DNA of 64,000 nucleotides from Pseudaeromonas sp963677375 (GTDB lineage: Bacteria; Pseudomonadota; Gammaproteobacteria; Enterobacterales; Aeromonadaceae), in contig CAXXIF010000002.1 in NCBI GenBank assembly GCA_963677375.2, positions 149,820 through 213,819 on the forward strand. The letters are read 5' to 3'. Below, one piece after another: positions 22,621 through 30,053 of this stretch (positions within the stretch are counted from its first letter, which is position 1; each line of letters begins with the position of its first letter). Below the pieces are notes generated by a model that worked only from the letters and a program-made list of their open reading frames with translations, was not told where the DNA came from and searched no databases. Position numbers and translations under genes: made by a program.

Positions 22621-22949
22621 AGCAGTTTTCTCTCTCTGTGTGTTGGAACTCAAGAGAGTACCACGAAGCCGAACGTGGCTAAATAATCGGCACAAATTTG
22701 GTGAGAAGACCCCAGCCGGCGGTGGGGACGTAACACCGGCAACCGGGCCCGCAGCCTCCAGGCTCTCCCTCGGAAAGATGTTCAACCATCGACCTAGGTG
22801 CAACCAAAAAATGCAGGGTGACCGGCTGACGCTGGAAAGACAGAAGAGGCTAGCTGGCGGCTAGTTCCACCTGGTGAAAGGCCAGGCCTGATTGGACTGG
22901 TTAGGCGTAACACCCTAGCCAACCCAATACGGACCACGGAGAAACGGAC
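22621..22949. other. Gene-free spacer in the PL operon with hairpins
   Basis: No convincing gene is seen. Two hairpins are visible near its end: CCTGG-TGAAAGG-CCAGG (22874-22890) and GGTTAGG-CGTAACA-CCCTAGCC (22898-22919). The string CGTAACACC occurs at 22727-22735 and again at 22905-22913. An RNA-level regulatory role is possible. Confidence 0.45.
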
Positions 22950-23102
22950 ATGGCAGAAGAACTGATCATCCATTACCGCCTGTGCAAACACCTCGGCTGG
23001 GAGATCGGTGAGTTCATCTGCCGGTTCGGGTACCAGGTGCAGGCCCATATCGCTGCAACCGGTGATGTCGATGCCGTGCGGACCAACATGATCAAGCTTT
23101 AA
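22950..23102 (+). CDS. 50-residue PL-operon protein
   Basis: ATG 22950 follows GGAGAAACGGAC. MAEELIIHYRLCKHLGWEIG then EFICRFGYQVQAHIAATGDV; a compact, well-composed small protein, unrecognised. It stands alone between hairpin-rich spacers, and a boxA-like sequence begins 17 bases after its stop. Confidence 0.55.
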   Translation: MAEELIIHYRLCKHLGWEIGEFICRFGYQVQAHIAATGDVDAVRTNMIKL

Positions 23103-23443
23103 CCGGCCTTGCGCCAAACGCTCTTTAACAATCAGGGATCACCATCACGCCCGGCCACGCAGGTGAACAACACAGCGCACCGACCGGCAGACGTTAGACC
23201 AGCACGGCCGCTGATGCGAAGCAGCCAGGCGTGATGAATAGATTGGCGGTGACACTCTGCTGGCCCTTGGGCTGGGTGATGAGTCGCAACGGGAAACGCG
23301 CCCCGCACCGCCCACAACTGAGATTGCATTGCAGGGGACTTAAGAGGCCGTTGGCCCACGGGCGAGTGAACCGGAGACCAGTGCAATCCCAGTTGTGAAG
23401 CCTGCCGGCTGGCAAGAACCGGAAACCGCAGAAAGGAAACATT
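23103..23443. other. Spacer with boxA and long inverted repeat
   Basis: A 341-bp stretch without a convincing gene. It holds the boxA at 23119 and an inverted repeat with one mismatch, CACAACTGAGATTGCA (23313-23328) and TGCAATCCCAGTTGTG (23382-23397), enclosing 53 bases. A 55-codon frame at 23234 was not accepted because it has no ribosome site and is made of low-quality Arg-rich sequence. Confidence 0.6.
23119..23130 (+). promoter_or_regulatory. boxA-like antitermination element
   Basis: CGCTCTTTAACA matches the boxA consensus (CGCTCTTTA) of nut sites and rRNA leaders, where NusB and S10 bind the RNA. It lies 17 bases after a stop codon within the rightward early operon. No clear boxB-type hairpin is seen directly after it. 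Confidence 0.5.
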
Positions 23444-23872
23444 ATGTTTGGATTAGGTAAAAAGTTTGGCAAGGCCAAAACAGAAATTAAGAAGCTGGAA
23501 AACCGTGACCTGATGGAAGCCATCGTTGGTGGTTGCCTTCTGGTAGCCGCGGCAGATGGTGAAATCGAAGATTCCGAAGTTAAGAAGATCGACTCACTGC
23601 TTCGCACCAACAAGAACCTGGAGCACTTCGGTTCTGAAATTACCGCGCTGACAAGCCAGCTCAGCGAACGCCTGCAATCCGGCTACCGCGTTGCTCGCGC
23701 TGAAATCCTCCGCGAAATTGAGGATATCAAGGGAGATCAACAGCAGAAGGAAGATGTGCTGCTGAATATGCTCACCATCGCGGAAGCTGATGGCGAGATC
23801 GAACCGGCAGAGCAGAAAGAGCTGGAAGTTGTTGCGCAACGTCTCGGCCTGCGACTGACCGATTATGTATAG
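23444..23872 (+). CDS. TerB-like protein
   Basis: A 142-residue protein. Two acidic helical repeats match the TerB fold: LLVAAADGEIEDSEVKKIDS near residue 32 and MLTIAEADGEIEPAEQKELE near 107. TerB-type proteins occur in tellurite/stress and phage-defence gene sets and sense metal or act at the membrane; the phage role is unknown. AAGGAAACATT precedes the start. Its end overlaps the next small membrane gene. Confidence 0.8.
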   Translation: MFGLGKKFGKAKTEIKKLENRDLMEAIVGGCLLVAAADGEIEDSEVKKIDSLLRTNKNLEHFGSEITALTSQLSERLQSGYRVARAEILREIEDIKGDQQQKEDVLLNMLTIAEADGEIEPAEQKELEVVAQRLGLRLTDYV

Positions 23873-24041
23873 CAATCCCAAGGTGGCATTGGCGCTGGCC
23901 TTTATGCTGCTGAGTGTGTTGGTGGATTTCACATCCACCATCCTCTCTGTGGTATCGGATGGCTTGCTGATTGGCGCTGCCGGGTATCTGTTGCACCTGG
24001 CATTCAAAGAAATCGGCAATACCAAGCGGCCTCAGCAATGA
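23865..24041 (+). CDS. 58-residue membrane protein coupled to TerB-like gene
   Basis: ATG 23865 lies within the last codons of the TerB-like gene. MYSNPKVALALAFMLLSVLV and SDGLLIGAAGYLLHLAF give two membrane helices with a short polar tail. Unrecognised. Coupling suggests it anchors or partners the TerB-like protein. Confidence 0.55.
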   Translation: MYSNPKVALALAFMLLSVLVDFTSTILSVVSDGLLIGAAGYLLHLAFKEIGNTKRPQQ

Positions 24042-24043
24042 GG

Positions 24044-24154
24044 CCACAACTGAAAGAGGGGGCGCTGCAAAACGGACTTCCCGAGCTAGTGGTTATCCCG
24101 AACGACCGAGAGGGGCTAGCGCAAAAGGGTGTAATCCTCTTTTTTCAGTTGTGG
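24044..24154 (+). ncRNA. Candidate structured RNA closed by a long inverted repeat
   Basis: CCACAACTGAAAGAGG (24044-24059) pairs with CCTCTTTTTTCAGTTGTGG (24136-24154), 16 pairs with a small bulge. Inside, GGCGCT and AGCGCA-type arms pair further. It begins 3 bases after a stop codon and separates two small membrane-protein genes. It may be an operon-internal regulatory or processing element; no known RNA family was recognised. Confidence 0.4.
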
Positions 24155-24287
24155 TGATGGCGAGCATAGCCGCCGGACGAAATCGCCTGATAACAAGACT
24201 CCGGGTCTACCGGTGGAAACAGGCGCAAGTGACGAGATGGTGTAGGGGAAGACATCACCGGCCACCACAACACCCCAAGGAGATGCA

Positions 24288-24425
24288 ATGTCGATATTCC
24301 TCATTGTGATCGCCTGGCTCTACGGGCTTGGAGCCATTCAAACCGACACACAGACCGGCACATCCGCCGGTTGCCCTCCCCGGGATTATGCAGTTCCCGA
24401 CACGGCACACAGCTACGGGCTGTGA
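24288..24425 (+). CDS. 45-residue membrane-anchored peptide
   Basis: A strong AAGGAGATGCA ribosome site precedes ATG 24288. MSIFLIVIAWLYGLGAIQTD is a membrane helix or signal segment; the rest is polar (GCPPRDYAVPDTAHSYGL). Unrecognised. The strong ribosome site is the main support. Confidence 0.5.
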   Translation: MSIFLIVIAWLYGLGAIQTDTQTGTSAGCPPRDYAVPDTAHSYGL

Positions 24426-24457
24426 AGCTCAAGCCCATACCACTGATATCCACTCCA

Positions 24458-24499
24458 CCTCGCCGGGCTCTGCCCGACAGACGTGTAGCCGTCACGAGG
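24458..24499 (+). ncRNA. Three-way-junction RNA element
   Basis: Perfect complementarity in order: CCTCG (24458-24462) pairs with CGAGG (24495-24499). Between them are CGGGC-TCT-GCCCG (24464-24476) and GACG-TGTAGC-CGTC (24480-24493), joined by 1-3 unpaired bases. It ends 25 bases before the ATG at 24525. Likely a leader element, though structure alone does not prove function. Confidence 0.45.
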
Positions 24500-24524
24500 C
24501 GTAGACCTTACACGGAGCGGGAAC

Positions 24525-24848
24525 ATGCACCCACGAGAGTTTATTCAGATCAACACCCAGCGTGAGCTGATAAAGCTCGGGTTCACGGGTGCAGCTGTAA
24601 CGGCCGGCGTAAACATGGCGGCCACGATTTACGACAAAACCCCATCGTTCCCCGCTGGTAAGTGTTACGACACTTGCTTTGCCGCGTGAAAAAAGACCGC
24701 TCGGTTATATCAGCGTGACATCGACAAGGCTGCAAAGGCTGCCGAACGCGAAGCCAAGGCCTCAGCTAAGGCGGCCGCCAAAACAAAGCCGAAGCCAAAG
24801 GCCACCAGAACTCGCCGCCCGTCAACATCCATAGGGGCTCGGGCATGA
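24525..24848 (+). pseudogene. 107-codon DNA-binding-like gene with an internal TGA
   Basis: ATG 24525 after GGAG. The frame reads MHPREFIQINTQRELIKLGF and on to PAGKCYDTCFAA, then TGA at 24687-24689. It continues in the same frame as KKTARLYQRDIDKAAKAAER and ends at TGA 24846-24848, overlapping the next ATG exactly like its neighbours. The intact form would be a 107-residue basic protein with an Ala/Lys-rich tail. A TGG-to-TGA change (Trp) is the simplest explanation, either a real mutation or a base-call error. Confidence 0.65.
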
Positions 24849-25150
24849 GAACACATTCATCGCGACGCCAGCAGATAGCCAAGATCCTCGAGGACAACGC
24901 GGGCAAGAAGTCAGTGCCCGAGTTAGCCAAAGAGCTTGGGCTTTCGATTGGATACCTCCGCTGCACAGCGCAGGAATACGGAATCAGCATGGCGATGCCA
25001 CCGAAGATCACCGAGCACGACAAGCACCTGATGCGCTGTCTCCGGGAGGAAGGCATTGGTCTGGCTGAAATAGCAGAAAAGTTTGAGTGCGGCGTCAAGA
25101 CCGTATGTATCGCATGTGAAGGCATTCAGAAAGGACGGAAGGCAGCATGA
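24845..25150 (+). CDS. Small helix-turn-helix protein
   Basis: A 101-residue protein with two helix-turn-helix-like stretches: KSVPELAKELGLSIGYLRCT (about 22-41) and GIGLAEIAEKFECGVKTVCI (about 71-90). It resembles small phage DNA-binding adaptors. First of the tightly overlapped gene chain; its end GRKAA* overlaps the adenine methyltransferase start (ATGA). Confidence 0.6.
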   Translation: MRTHSSRRQQIAKILEDNAGKKSVPELAKELGLSIGYLRCTAQEYGISMAMPPKITEHDKHLMRCLREEGIGLAEIAEKFECGVKTVCIACEGIQKGRKAA

Positions 25151-26424
25151 ACCAATACGCACAGCGCCTGCTCGAGTTGCAGGACAAACCCAGCCACAAG
25201 TTGAAGGAAATCGGCGACCAGTGGCAAACGCCGAAGCCTCTGGCCTGGGGCCTGTTCCATCACTTCTCCCCGAAGATCGGGCCTGTGGTGCTCGACCTGT
25301 TCGCCGACGTGAGTAACGCACTGGTGGGTTTCTTCTACACCGCCGCCGATAACGCCCTGCTGCAAGACTGGGCCGGTGACTCTCGCCGCCAAGGCGGAGC
25401 ATGCTTCGCCAACCCGCCCTACTCTCGACCGGAATCGGACGAAGATGGCAACGCCATCACCGGCATGGAATCCATCTTGGACTACTGCCGAGAACAACGG
25501 GGCCAGGGCGCCAAGATCATGCTGCTCATCAAAGCCGCCACCTCCGACGGGTGGTGGCCAGAAGATGCCGACTGCATTCAGTTCATCTCTGGCCGTATCG
25601 GGTTTGAAGCCCCGAACTGGTACAACCCAGCGGATCCGGTGAAAGACAAACCATCATCCAGTGGGTTCGCCTCTGCCGTCGTGATCTTTGACCGCGACTG
25701 GAAGTGGGAACGCCGACCCATTGAGCGGCTGAATCGGGATGACCTGATCACTACCGGAGAGATCATCCTCGGCATGATTGATTACCGCGCAGCCCAGTTG
25801 GTAAGCAAGCTGCGGGGTTCTGTCCACACGCAAGACACAGCCGCACCCACCGAAACAGTGGATAACCACCTTGAAGGCGCGCCAGTTCTGGAGCTGTCGC
25901 AGGGGGTTGGTTTTGGTTCGGAACGCCAGGACGACACACCAACCAACGGTTCGTCAGTCCAGCTCGACATGCTGGATGCCAGTCATGCAGCAGGCAACGA
26001 TACAGAACCGGCCTCGGTGATGCCTCTTGCCGATTGGTACTGGCAGTACCAGAACGATGGCCCGCTCAGCCTTGATGAAGGCCAATGGCCTCATTTCGTT
26101 GTCGTGCTGACCATCCTCTACGGCATTCAAGAGCAGTACACATCTCGCCAGGTTGCCAATGCATGCGCCATTTGTGATGAGCAACGGACGGATGAATATG
26201 CAAGCCTTTCAGAAGAAACCAAAGGGTTGATCCGGATCTGCTGCCGCGCCATTACGAGTGCAGCGCCTCTTATGCATCCAGAGCTCACATCTCATGAGAT
26301 TCAAGATTCTGTCTCCATGCTAGTGGGGACCAAGCATCTTAATTCTTATGGAAGAGCCTATATCAGGGTGCTGGTGACTGATCACGTTGAATGTCTGAGA
26401 GTCAACGAGGAGAAGGCAGCATGA
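25147..26424 (+). CDS. Phage DNA N6-adenine methyltransferase (Dam-type) with extra C-terminal domain
   Basis: A 425-residue protein. Residues 15-210 match the phage Dam family: SHKLKEIGDQWQTPKPLAWG, VLDLFADVSNALVGFFYTA and the catalytic NPPYSRPESD; GRIGFEAPNWYNPADPVKD is another family segment. It would methylate adenine, probably to evade host restriction. Residues 290-425 form an extra helical region of unknown role. No partner restriction enzyme is nearby, so it is an orphan enzyme. Overlaps both neighbours by ATGA. Confidence 0.88.
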   Translation: MNQYAQRLLELQDKPSHKLKEIGDQWQTPKPLAWGLFHHFSPKIGPVVLDLFADVSNALVGFFYTAADNALLQDWAGDSRRQGGACFANPPYSRPESDEDGNAITGMESILDYCREQRGQGAKIMLLIKAATSDGWWPEDADCIQFISGRIGFEAPNWYNPADPVKDKPSSSGFASAVVIFDRDWKWERRPIERLNRDDLITTGEIILGMIDYRAAQLVSKLRGSVHTQDTAAPTETVDNHLEGAPVLELSQGVGFGSERQDDTPTNGSSVQLDMLDASHAAGNDTEPASVMPLADWYWQYQNDGPLSLDEGQWPHFVVVLTILYGIQEQYTSRQVANACAICDEQRTDEYASLSEETKGLIRICCRAITSAAPLMHPELTSHEIQDSVSMLVGTKHLNSYGRAYIRVLVTDHVECLRVNEEKAA

Positions 26425-27338
26425 TTACCGCCATTGATTTGTTCGCCGGGCTTGGTGGCTGGTCTACCGGAGCCAGCATGGCCGGGGTCAACGTGCTGTG
26501 GGCAGCCAACCACTGGCCTGATGCCGTCGAATGGCACTCAGCCAACCACCCGTCCACCATTCATGCCTGCCAGGATCTGCACCAAGCCGATTGGTCGCAG
26601 GTTCCAGCGCATGATCTGCTGCTGGCGTCACCCTGCTGCCAAGGACACAGCAAGGCGCGAGGCAAGGCCAACGGAAATCCGCAGCATGACGCCAGCCGCA
26701 GCACAGCCTGGGCTGTGGTATCGGCGCTGGAGTTTCACCGCCCTGAGCTGGCCATCGTGGAGAACGTGCCGGAGTTTCTGGACTGGGCGCTCTATCCGGC
26801 GTGGGCCTCCGCCATGAATGCGCTCGGCTACCAGCTGGCGCCCCATGTCGTAAACTGCGCGGATCTAGGGGTGCCGCAAGAGCGAGTGCGGATGTTCCTG
26901 ATCTGCACCCGCAGCCAGGCACCGCTGCACCTGCAGTTGCCAAAGATGGAGCATGTGCCTGCTACATCTTTCATCGGCCTGAACGAAGGACGCTGGTCAC
27001 CCATCGAGCGAGCTGGGCGAGCCTGCGCCACGCTGGAGCGGATCCGCAATGGCCGAGAGCAGTTTGGCGACCGCTTTGTGATGAGCTACTACGGCAACAC
27101 CAAGTCTGGCCGAAGCCTGCAGCGCCCCATTGGCACCATCACCACCCGCGACCGCTGGGCCATCGTGGACGGTGACCGGATGCGAATGCTAACAGCTGAT
27201 GAAAACCTGCTGGCCATGTCATTCCCTGTCGGCACCAAACGTCCAGATAACCATCGCCTGACTGTTCACATGGCTGGCAACGCAGTGCCACCAGTCGCAG
27301 GCCAACGAATTATCCAAGCACTACTGGAGGCAGCATGA
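26421..27338 (+). CDS. Orphan C5-cytosine DNA methyltransferase
   Basis: A 305-residue protein. Motif I ITAIDLFAGLGGWSTGASMA, catalytic motif IV LLASPCCQGHSKARG, motif VI AIVENVPEFLDW, motif VIII VPQERVRMFLI, motifs IX-X TITTRDRWA and HMAGNAVPPVAGQRI. Motif IV reads Pro-Cys-Cys-Gln instead of Pro-Pro-Cys-Gln; the second Cys aligns with the nucleophile. Start ATG 26421 overlaps the Dam stop and has GGAGAAGG upstream. Likely modifies phage DNA against host restriction. Confidence 0.92.
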   Translation: MITAIDLFAGLGGWSTGASMAGVNVLWAANHWPDAVEWHSANHPSTIHACQDLHQADWSQVPAHDLLLASPCCQGHSKARGKANGNPQHDASRSTAWAVVSALEFHRPELAIVENVPEFLDWALYPAWASAMNALGYQLAPHVVNCADLGVPQERVRMFLICTRSQAPLHLQLPKMEHVPATSFIGLNEGRWSPIERAGRACATLERIRNGREQFGDRFVMSYYGNTKSGRSLQRPIGTITTRDRWAIVDGDRMRMLTADENLLAMSFPVGTKRPDNHRLTVHMAGNAVPPVAGQRIIQALLEAA

Positions 27339-27499
27339 GCAAAGCAGAGGCATCTGTGAATGCCATGAACCTGAGGATGGCGGTTCGCGGGCGCGACCAG
27401 TCATTCATCCAACCGAGTGAAAAAACATTCAACTGGTCAGCCAGTGTCTATGGACGGGCCACCAGCAGACTGAATTGCAAGAAGGCAGGTGCAGCATGA
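27335..27499 (+). CDS. 54-residue linker-chain protein
   Basis: MSKAEASVNAMNLRMAVRGR then SFIQPSEKTFNWSASVYGRA. Starts and ends on ATGA overlaps and terminates in Ala-Ala like its neighbours. Unrecognised, but its place in an unbroken chain of coupled genes supports it. Confidence 0.5.
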   Translation: MSKAEASVNAMNLRMAVRGRDQSFIQPSEKTFNWSASVYGRATSRLNCKKAGAA

Positions 27500-27795
27500 G
27501 CGAATGGAAATGCCCGGCATGTGGAAAGTATCTGCCTATCGACCATAGCGCTATCAAGGATGGCGACACCGTTACCTTCACTGCAACAACTAGTCGTGGC
27601 CACTCTATCCGGTGCAGTACCAAGGATGGAGTAGTCCTTTCATCAGATGACACAAGTCTCTTGGTCCAGCAGAAGCGTGGGAAATATGGCCCGGTACGCA
27701 TCCGGCGAGAAGGTGCGTTCCCAGCAGGAGCGCCAAGTTCCCTGTCTTACCAGCTGTTCGGTACCTGTGATTGCAAGAAGGAGGATGCAGCATGA
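27474..27795 (+). repeat. 26-bp direct repeats bracketing one gene cassette
   Basis: The sequence ATTGCAAGAAGG-N6-GCAGCATGA occurs at 27474-27499 and 27770-27795, with 3 mismatches over 26 bases and a period of 296 bp. The repeats cover the junctions at both ends of the 27496-27795 gene, so the gene plus one junction forms a unit that homologous recombination could add or remove. Confidence 0.75.
27496..27795 (+). CDS. 99-residue CPxCG protein
   Basis: MSEWKCPACGKYLPIDH with a second Cys pair CDCKKEDAA at the C-terminus, together able to bind one zinc ion. The middle is beta-rich (GDTVTFTATTSRGHSIRCST). ATG 27496 overlaps the previous stop; the frame's upstream ATG 27475 would begin inside the repeat. 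Unknown function. Confidence 0.6.
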   Translation: MSEWKCPACGKYLPIDHSAIKDGDTVTFTATTSRGHSIRCSTKDGVVLSSDDTSLLVQQKRGKYGPVRIRREGAFPAGAPSSLSYQLFGTCDCKKEDAA

Positions 27796-28403
27796 ACTAC
27801 CCAACCCCCATACTCGATCCTCGGCTGACAGCCGACATGGAACGGGTTCGCAGTGGCTCTACCCAACTGTTTCGTGTACTCGGTAATCACCGCAGCTTCA
27901 TCAACGAAGACAACGCGGACGTAGTGCTCACGCCCCCCGAGCGCCACCTCTATGCCAACCTAGTAAACGGAGAGTGGCACTGGGTGAATGGCTGCGAAGA
28001 GTGCAACGGACGCCCACGGAATATCGCTAAATCCTACATCGAGTGTAACGCACATAACGTGTGCTGCACTTGTGGCACCCCTCGAGCCGAATTAAAGGAA
28101 GCTCCTTGGGGTTGTATTGATGGCTGGCAATGCAAACCATGTGCTGATGCAGAGCACGAAGCAGAGAAGGCGGCAGCATTGGCAGCGATGCCAAGTGATG
28201 AGGATTATGACCCTTGGGATTACAAGGGGTGTGACCGGATAAAGTGCCCCTACTGCAATGCAGATATCGACAGTGATGATCATTACGATGCCATTGAAAA
28301 CCCACGGGATATCACCTGCTATCGCTGCGATAACACTTTCAAGCTGGCAGGTGAAGCGCATATCACTTGGACGATGACCAGGGATGAAGGCGGTGCCGCA
28401 TGA
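27792..28403 (+). CDS. 203-residue multi-zinc-ribbon protein
   Basis: Four Cys clusters: CEECNGRPR near residue 58, CNAHNVCCTCG, CKPCADAEHEAE, and a C-terminal CPYCNADIDSDD with CYRCDNTFKL. Such repeated ribbons suggest a nucleic-acid-binding or structural phage protein. Unrecognised at family level. ATG 27792 overlaps the previous stop. Confidence 0.6.
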   Translation: MNYPTPILDPRLTADMERVRSGSTQLFRVLGNHRSFINEDNADVVLTPPERHLYANLVNGEWHWVNGCEECNGRPRNIAKSYIECNAHNVCCTCGTPRAELKEAPWGCIDGWQCKPCADAEHEAEKAAALAAMPSDEDYDPWDYKGCDRIKCPYCNADIDSDDHYDAIENPRDITCYRCDNTFKLAGEAHITWTMTRDEGGAA

Positions 28404-28786
28404 GCGATATCTCTGACTTCTACCGCGAACACTACAAGTGGATGACCCCAGAACAGTTTGAGTGCCTGGAGCTTCTCAGTGACCTGTTCGGCGGCATGCA
28501 TCATGTCTACGGCAAGATTACTGGCCCCCGGCCAGACGCAATAACCATCAATGCAGAGAACTGCCGCAACCACTTTGCGACGTTCGATTACTCATGGCTA
28601 ACCGTGGCAACAGTGCTGGCCCATGACCGGATGATCCGGTTTGGCATCGAACCGTCATCCGGCGGGAAGCTATGCCTCACATTCCAGAAGCGATCCGCAA
28701 GAGAAGGTGATGCCAGCGCGATGCATCCCAGCCTTGAGGATGCCATTGCAAAGGTCCGTGAGCGATTCAGTAAGGAGGCCGCATGA
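28400..28786 (+). CDS. 128-residue phage protein, unknown
   Basis: MSDISDFYREHYKWMTPEQF, then DAITINAENCRNHFATFDYS and HPSLEDAIAKVRERFSKEAA. Well composed, alpha/beta, with no family known to me. Coupled by ATGA to both neighbours. Confidence 0.6.
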   Translation: MSDISDFYREHYKWMTPEQFECLELLSDLFGGMHHVYGKITGPRPDAITINAENCRNHFATFDYSWLTVATVLAHDRMIRFGIEPSSGGKLCLTFQKRSAREGDASAMHPSLEDAIAKVRERFSKEAA

Positions 28787-29274
28787 CACACGTTGTCATT
28801 GATGGAATCGAATACGTTCCCAAAGCGGAGATTCCACCGCTGGCCGATGACAAGCTAACCGATGCCCTCAAGGAGCTGGTGAGCCTCTATTACTTCGGCG
28901 ATTGGCACAAGGCCAAGTGTCGAGTCTGGGAGGCAATCAAAAGCCTGGCGCCGGAGCTGGCCGAGTTGGTATCTGATGACCCGGATGCTGCTTATCATCG
29001 CCTGTCACCGCCGGATGGCAACGATACCGAGTGGTCAGATGATGAATCCCCGTCACCCACTACTGAGCAAGACTACCGTGAACTGCAATCACAGCATGAT
29101 GGCCTGCAGTCGATGCTGTTCAATGTGAAGCGAGAGCGCGATGAGCTCATTGGGCTCATCAAGGCAGTAGCCGCCCACTCAACTTCAACAATGATTGATG
29201 GAACGCGATGTGCCGCCTTCCCTTGGATTGAATACGAAGTGGTCGCCGCCAAAGCAAAAGGAGAGTCCTTATGA
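28783..29274 (+). CDS. 163-residue phage protein with coiled-coil segment
   Basis: An N-terminal part (DGIEYVPKAEIPPLADDKLT; LVSLYYFGDWHKAKCRVWEA) is followed by an acidic linker (DTEWSDDESPSPTTEQDY) and a coiled coil (LQSQHDGLQSMLFNVKRERD). The opening resembles short modules found in several phage proteins of mosaic build. Function unknown. Confidence 0.6.
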   Translation: MTHVVIDGIEYVPKAEIPPLADDKLTDALKELVSLYYFGDWHKAKCRVWEAIKSLAPELAELVSDDPDAAYHRLSPPDGNDTEWSDDESPSPTTEQDYRELQSQHDGLQSMLFNVKRERDELIGLIKAVAAHSTSTMIDGTRCAAFPWIEYEVVAAKAKGESL

Positions 29275-30053
29275 AAACTGCTGACGTTAAAGCCGCGCTA
29301 AGGGCTCGGTTCATCGCCCCTGAATGGGCGATTTTTTTTGAAGTTGGCGACGGCACAGGTAGCAGTCAGCGTCGTTGGGCTGATGCCGTAGCCATGAACA
29401 TGTGGCCGTCCCGAGGTCTCGAGATCCACGGCTTCGAGATCAAGGTCAGTCGGTCAGACTGGCTGCGTGAGCTCAAAGACCCGGCGAAGTCTGCCAAGGT
29501 GCAGCAGTATTGCGACCGGTGGTGGATCATCACCCCGAAGGGCATCATCAAGCCCGGTGAGCTACCGCCAACCTGGGGCCATTACGAAGTAAGCGACTCC
29601 GGCGTGATCCGCCAGGTGGTAGCGGCACCTCAGCTTGAGAGCGTCGCGATCAATCGCAGTTTCATGGCGGCCATGCTGCGGCGTGCCGGAGGAGTGGATG
29701 AAGATGCAGTTGCCGCTATGGTGCGAGCTGGCATCGAGAAAGCCAGAGCAGGAGACACGGAGCGCTTCGAGCGGGAGGTTGAGGCAAGGACCCGGAACGA
29801 AAAATATCTCAGGGAGCGGGTGCTGGAATTCGAGGCCATCAGCGGGTTGCAGATCAGCAAGGGATACCTCACAGAGGAGGCGGCGAAGTCCGTCCGTTTC
29901 GTTCTGGATGTTGGGGCTTTTCAAGCCTACGGCGGCCTGACCCGCCTTGCATCCGAGGCGGAGGCTTTCGCCAAGAAAGTCCGCGAATTCACCGCAGAAA
30001 GCACTACAAGCAGTGAATCGCCTGACTTACAGGAGAGTGCAGCATGCCAATGA
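29271..30053 (+). CDS. MmcB-like PD-(D/E)XK nuclease family protein
   Basis: A 260-residue protein. EWAIFFEVGDGTG, RRWADAVAMNMWPSRGLEIH and GFEIKVSRSDWLRELKDP place an Asp and Glu-x-Lys in the PD-(D/E)XK order; YCDRWWIITPKG follows. MmcB-type proteins act in mutasome-related DNA repair. The C-terminal half (from about 130) is helical and lacks a recognised domain. ATG overlaps the preceding stop. Nuclease activity is inferred from the motif pattern. Confidence 0.7.
   Translation: MKTADVKAALRARFIAPEWAIFFEVGDGTGSSQRRWADAVAMNMWPSRGLEIHGFEIKVSRSDWLRELKDPAKSAKVQQYCDRWWIITPKGIIKPGELPPTWGHYEVSDSGVIRQVVAAPQLESVAINRSFMAAMLRRAGGVDEDAVAAMVRAGIEKARAGDTERFEREVEARTRNEKYLRERVLEFEAISGLQISKGYLTEEAAKSVRFVLDVGAFQAYGGLTRLASEAEAFAKKVREFTAESTTSSESPDLQESAACQ

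Noticed and set aside
23234..23401. 55-codon rightward frame in the PL spacer
   Set aside because: No ribosome site, Arg-rich low-quality sequence, and it runs through the inverted repeat.
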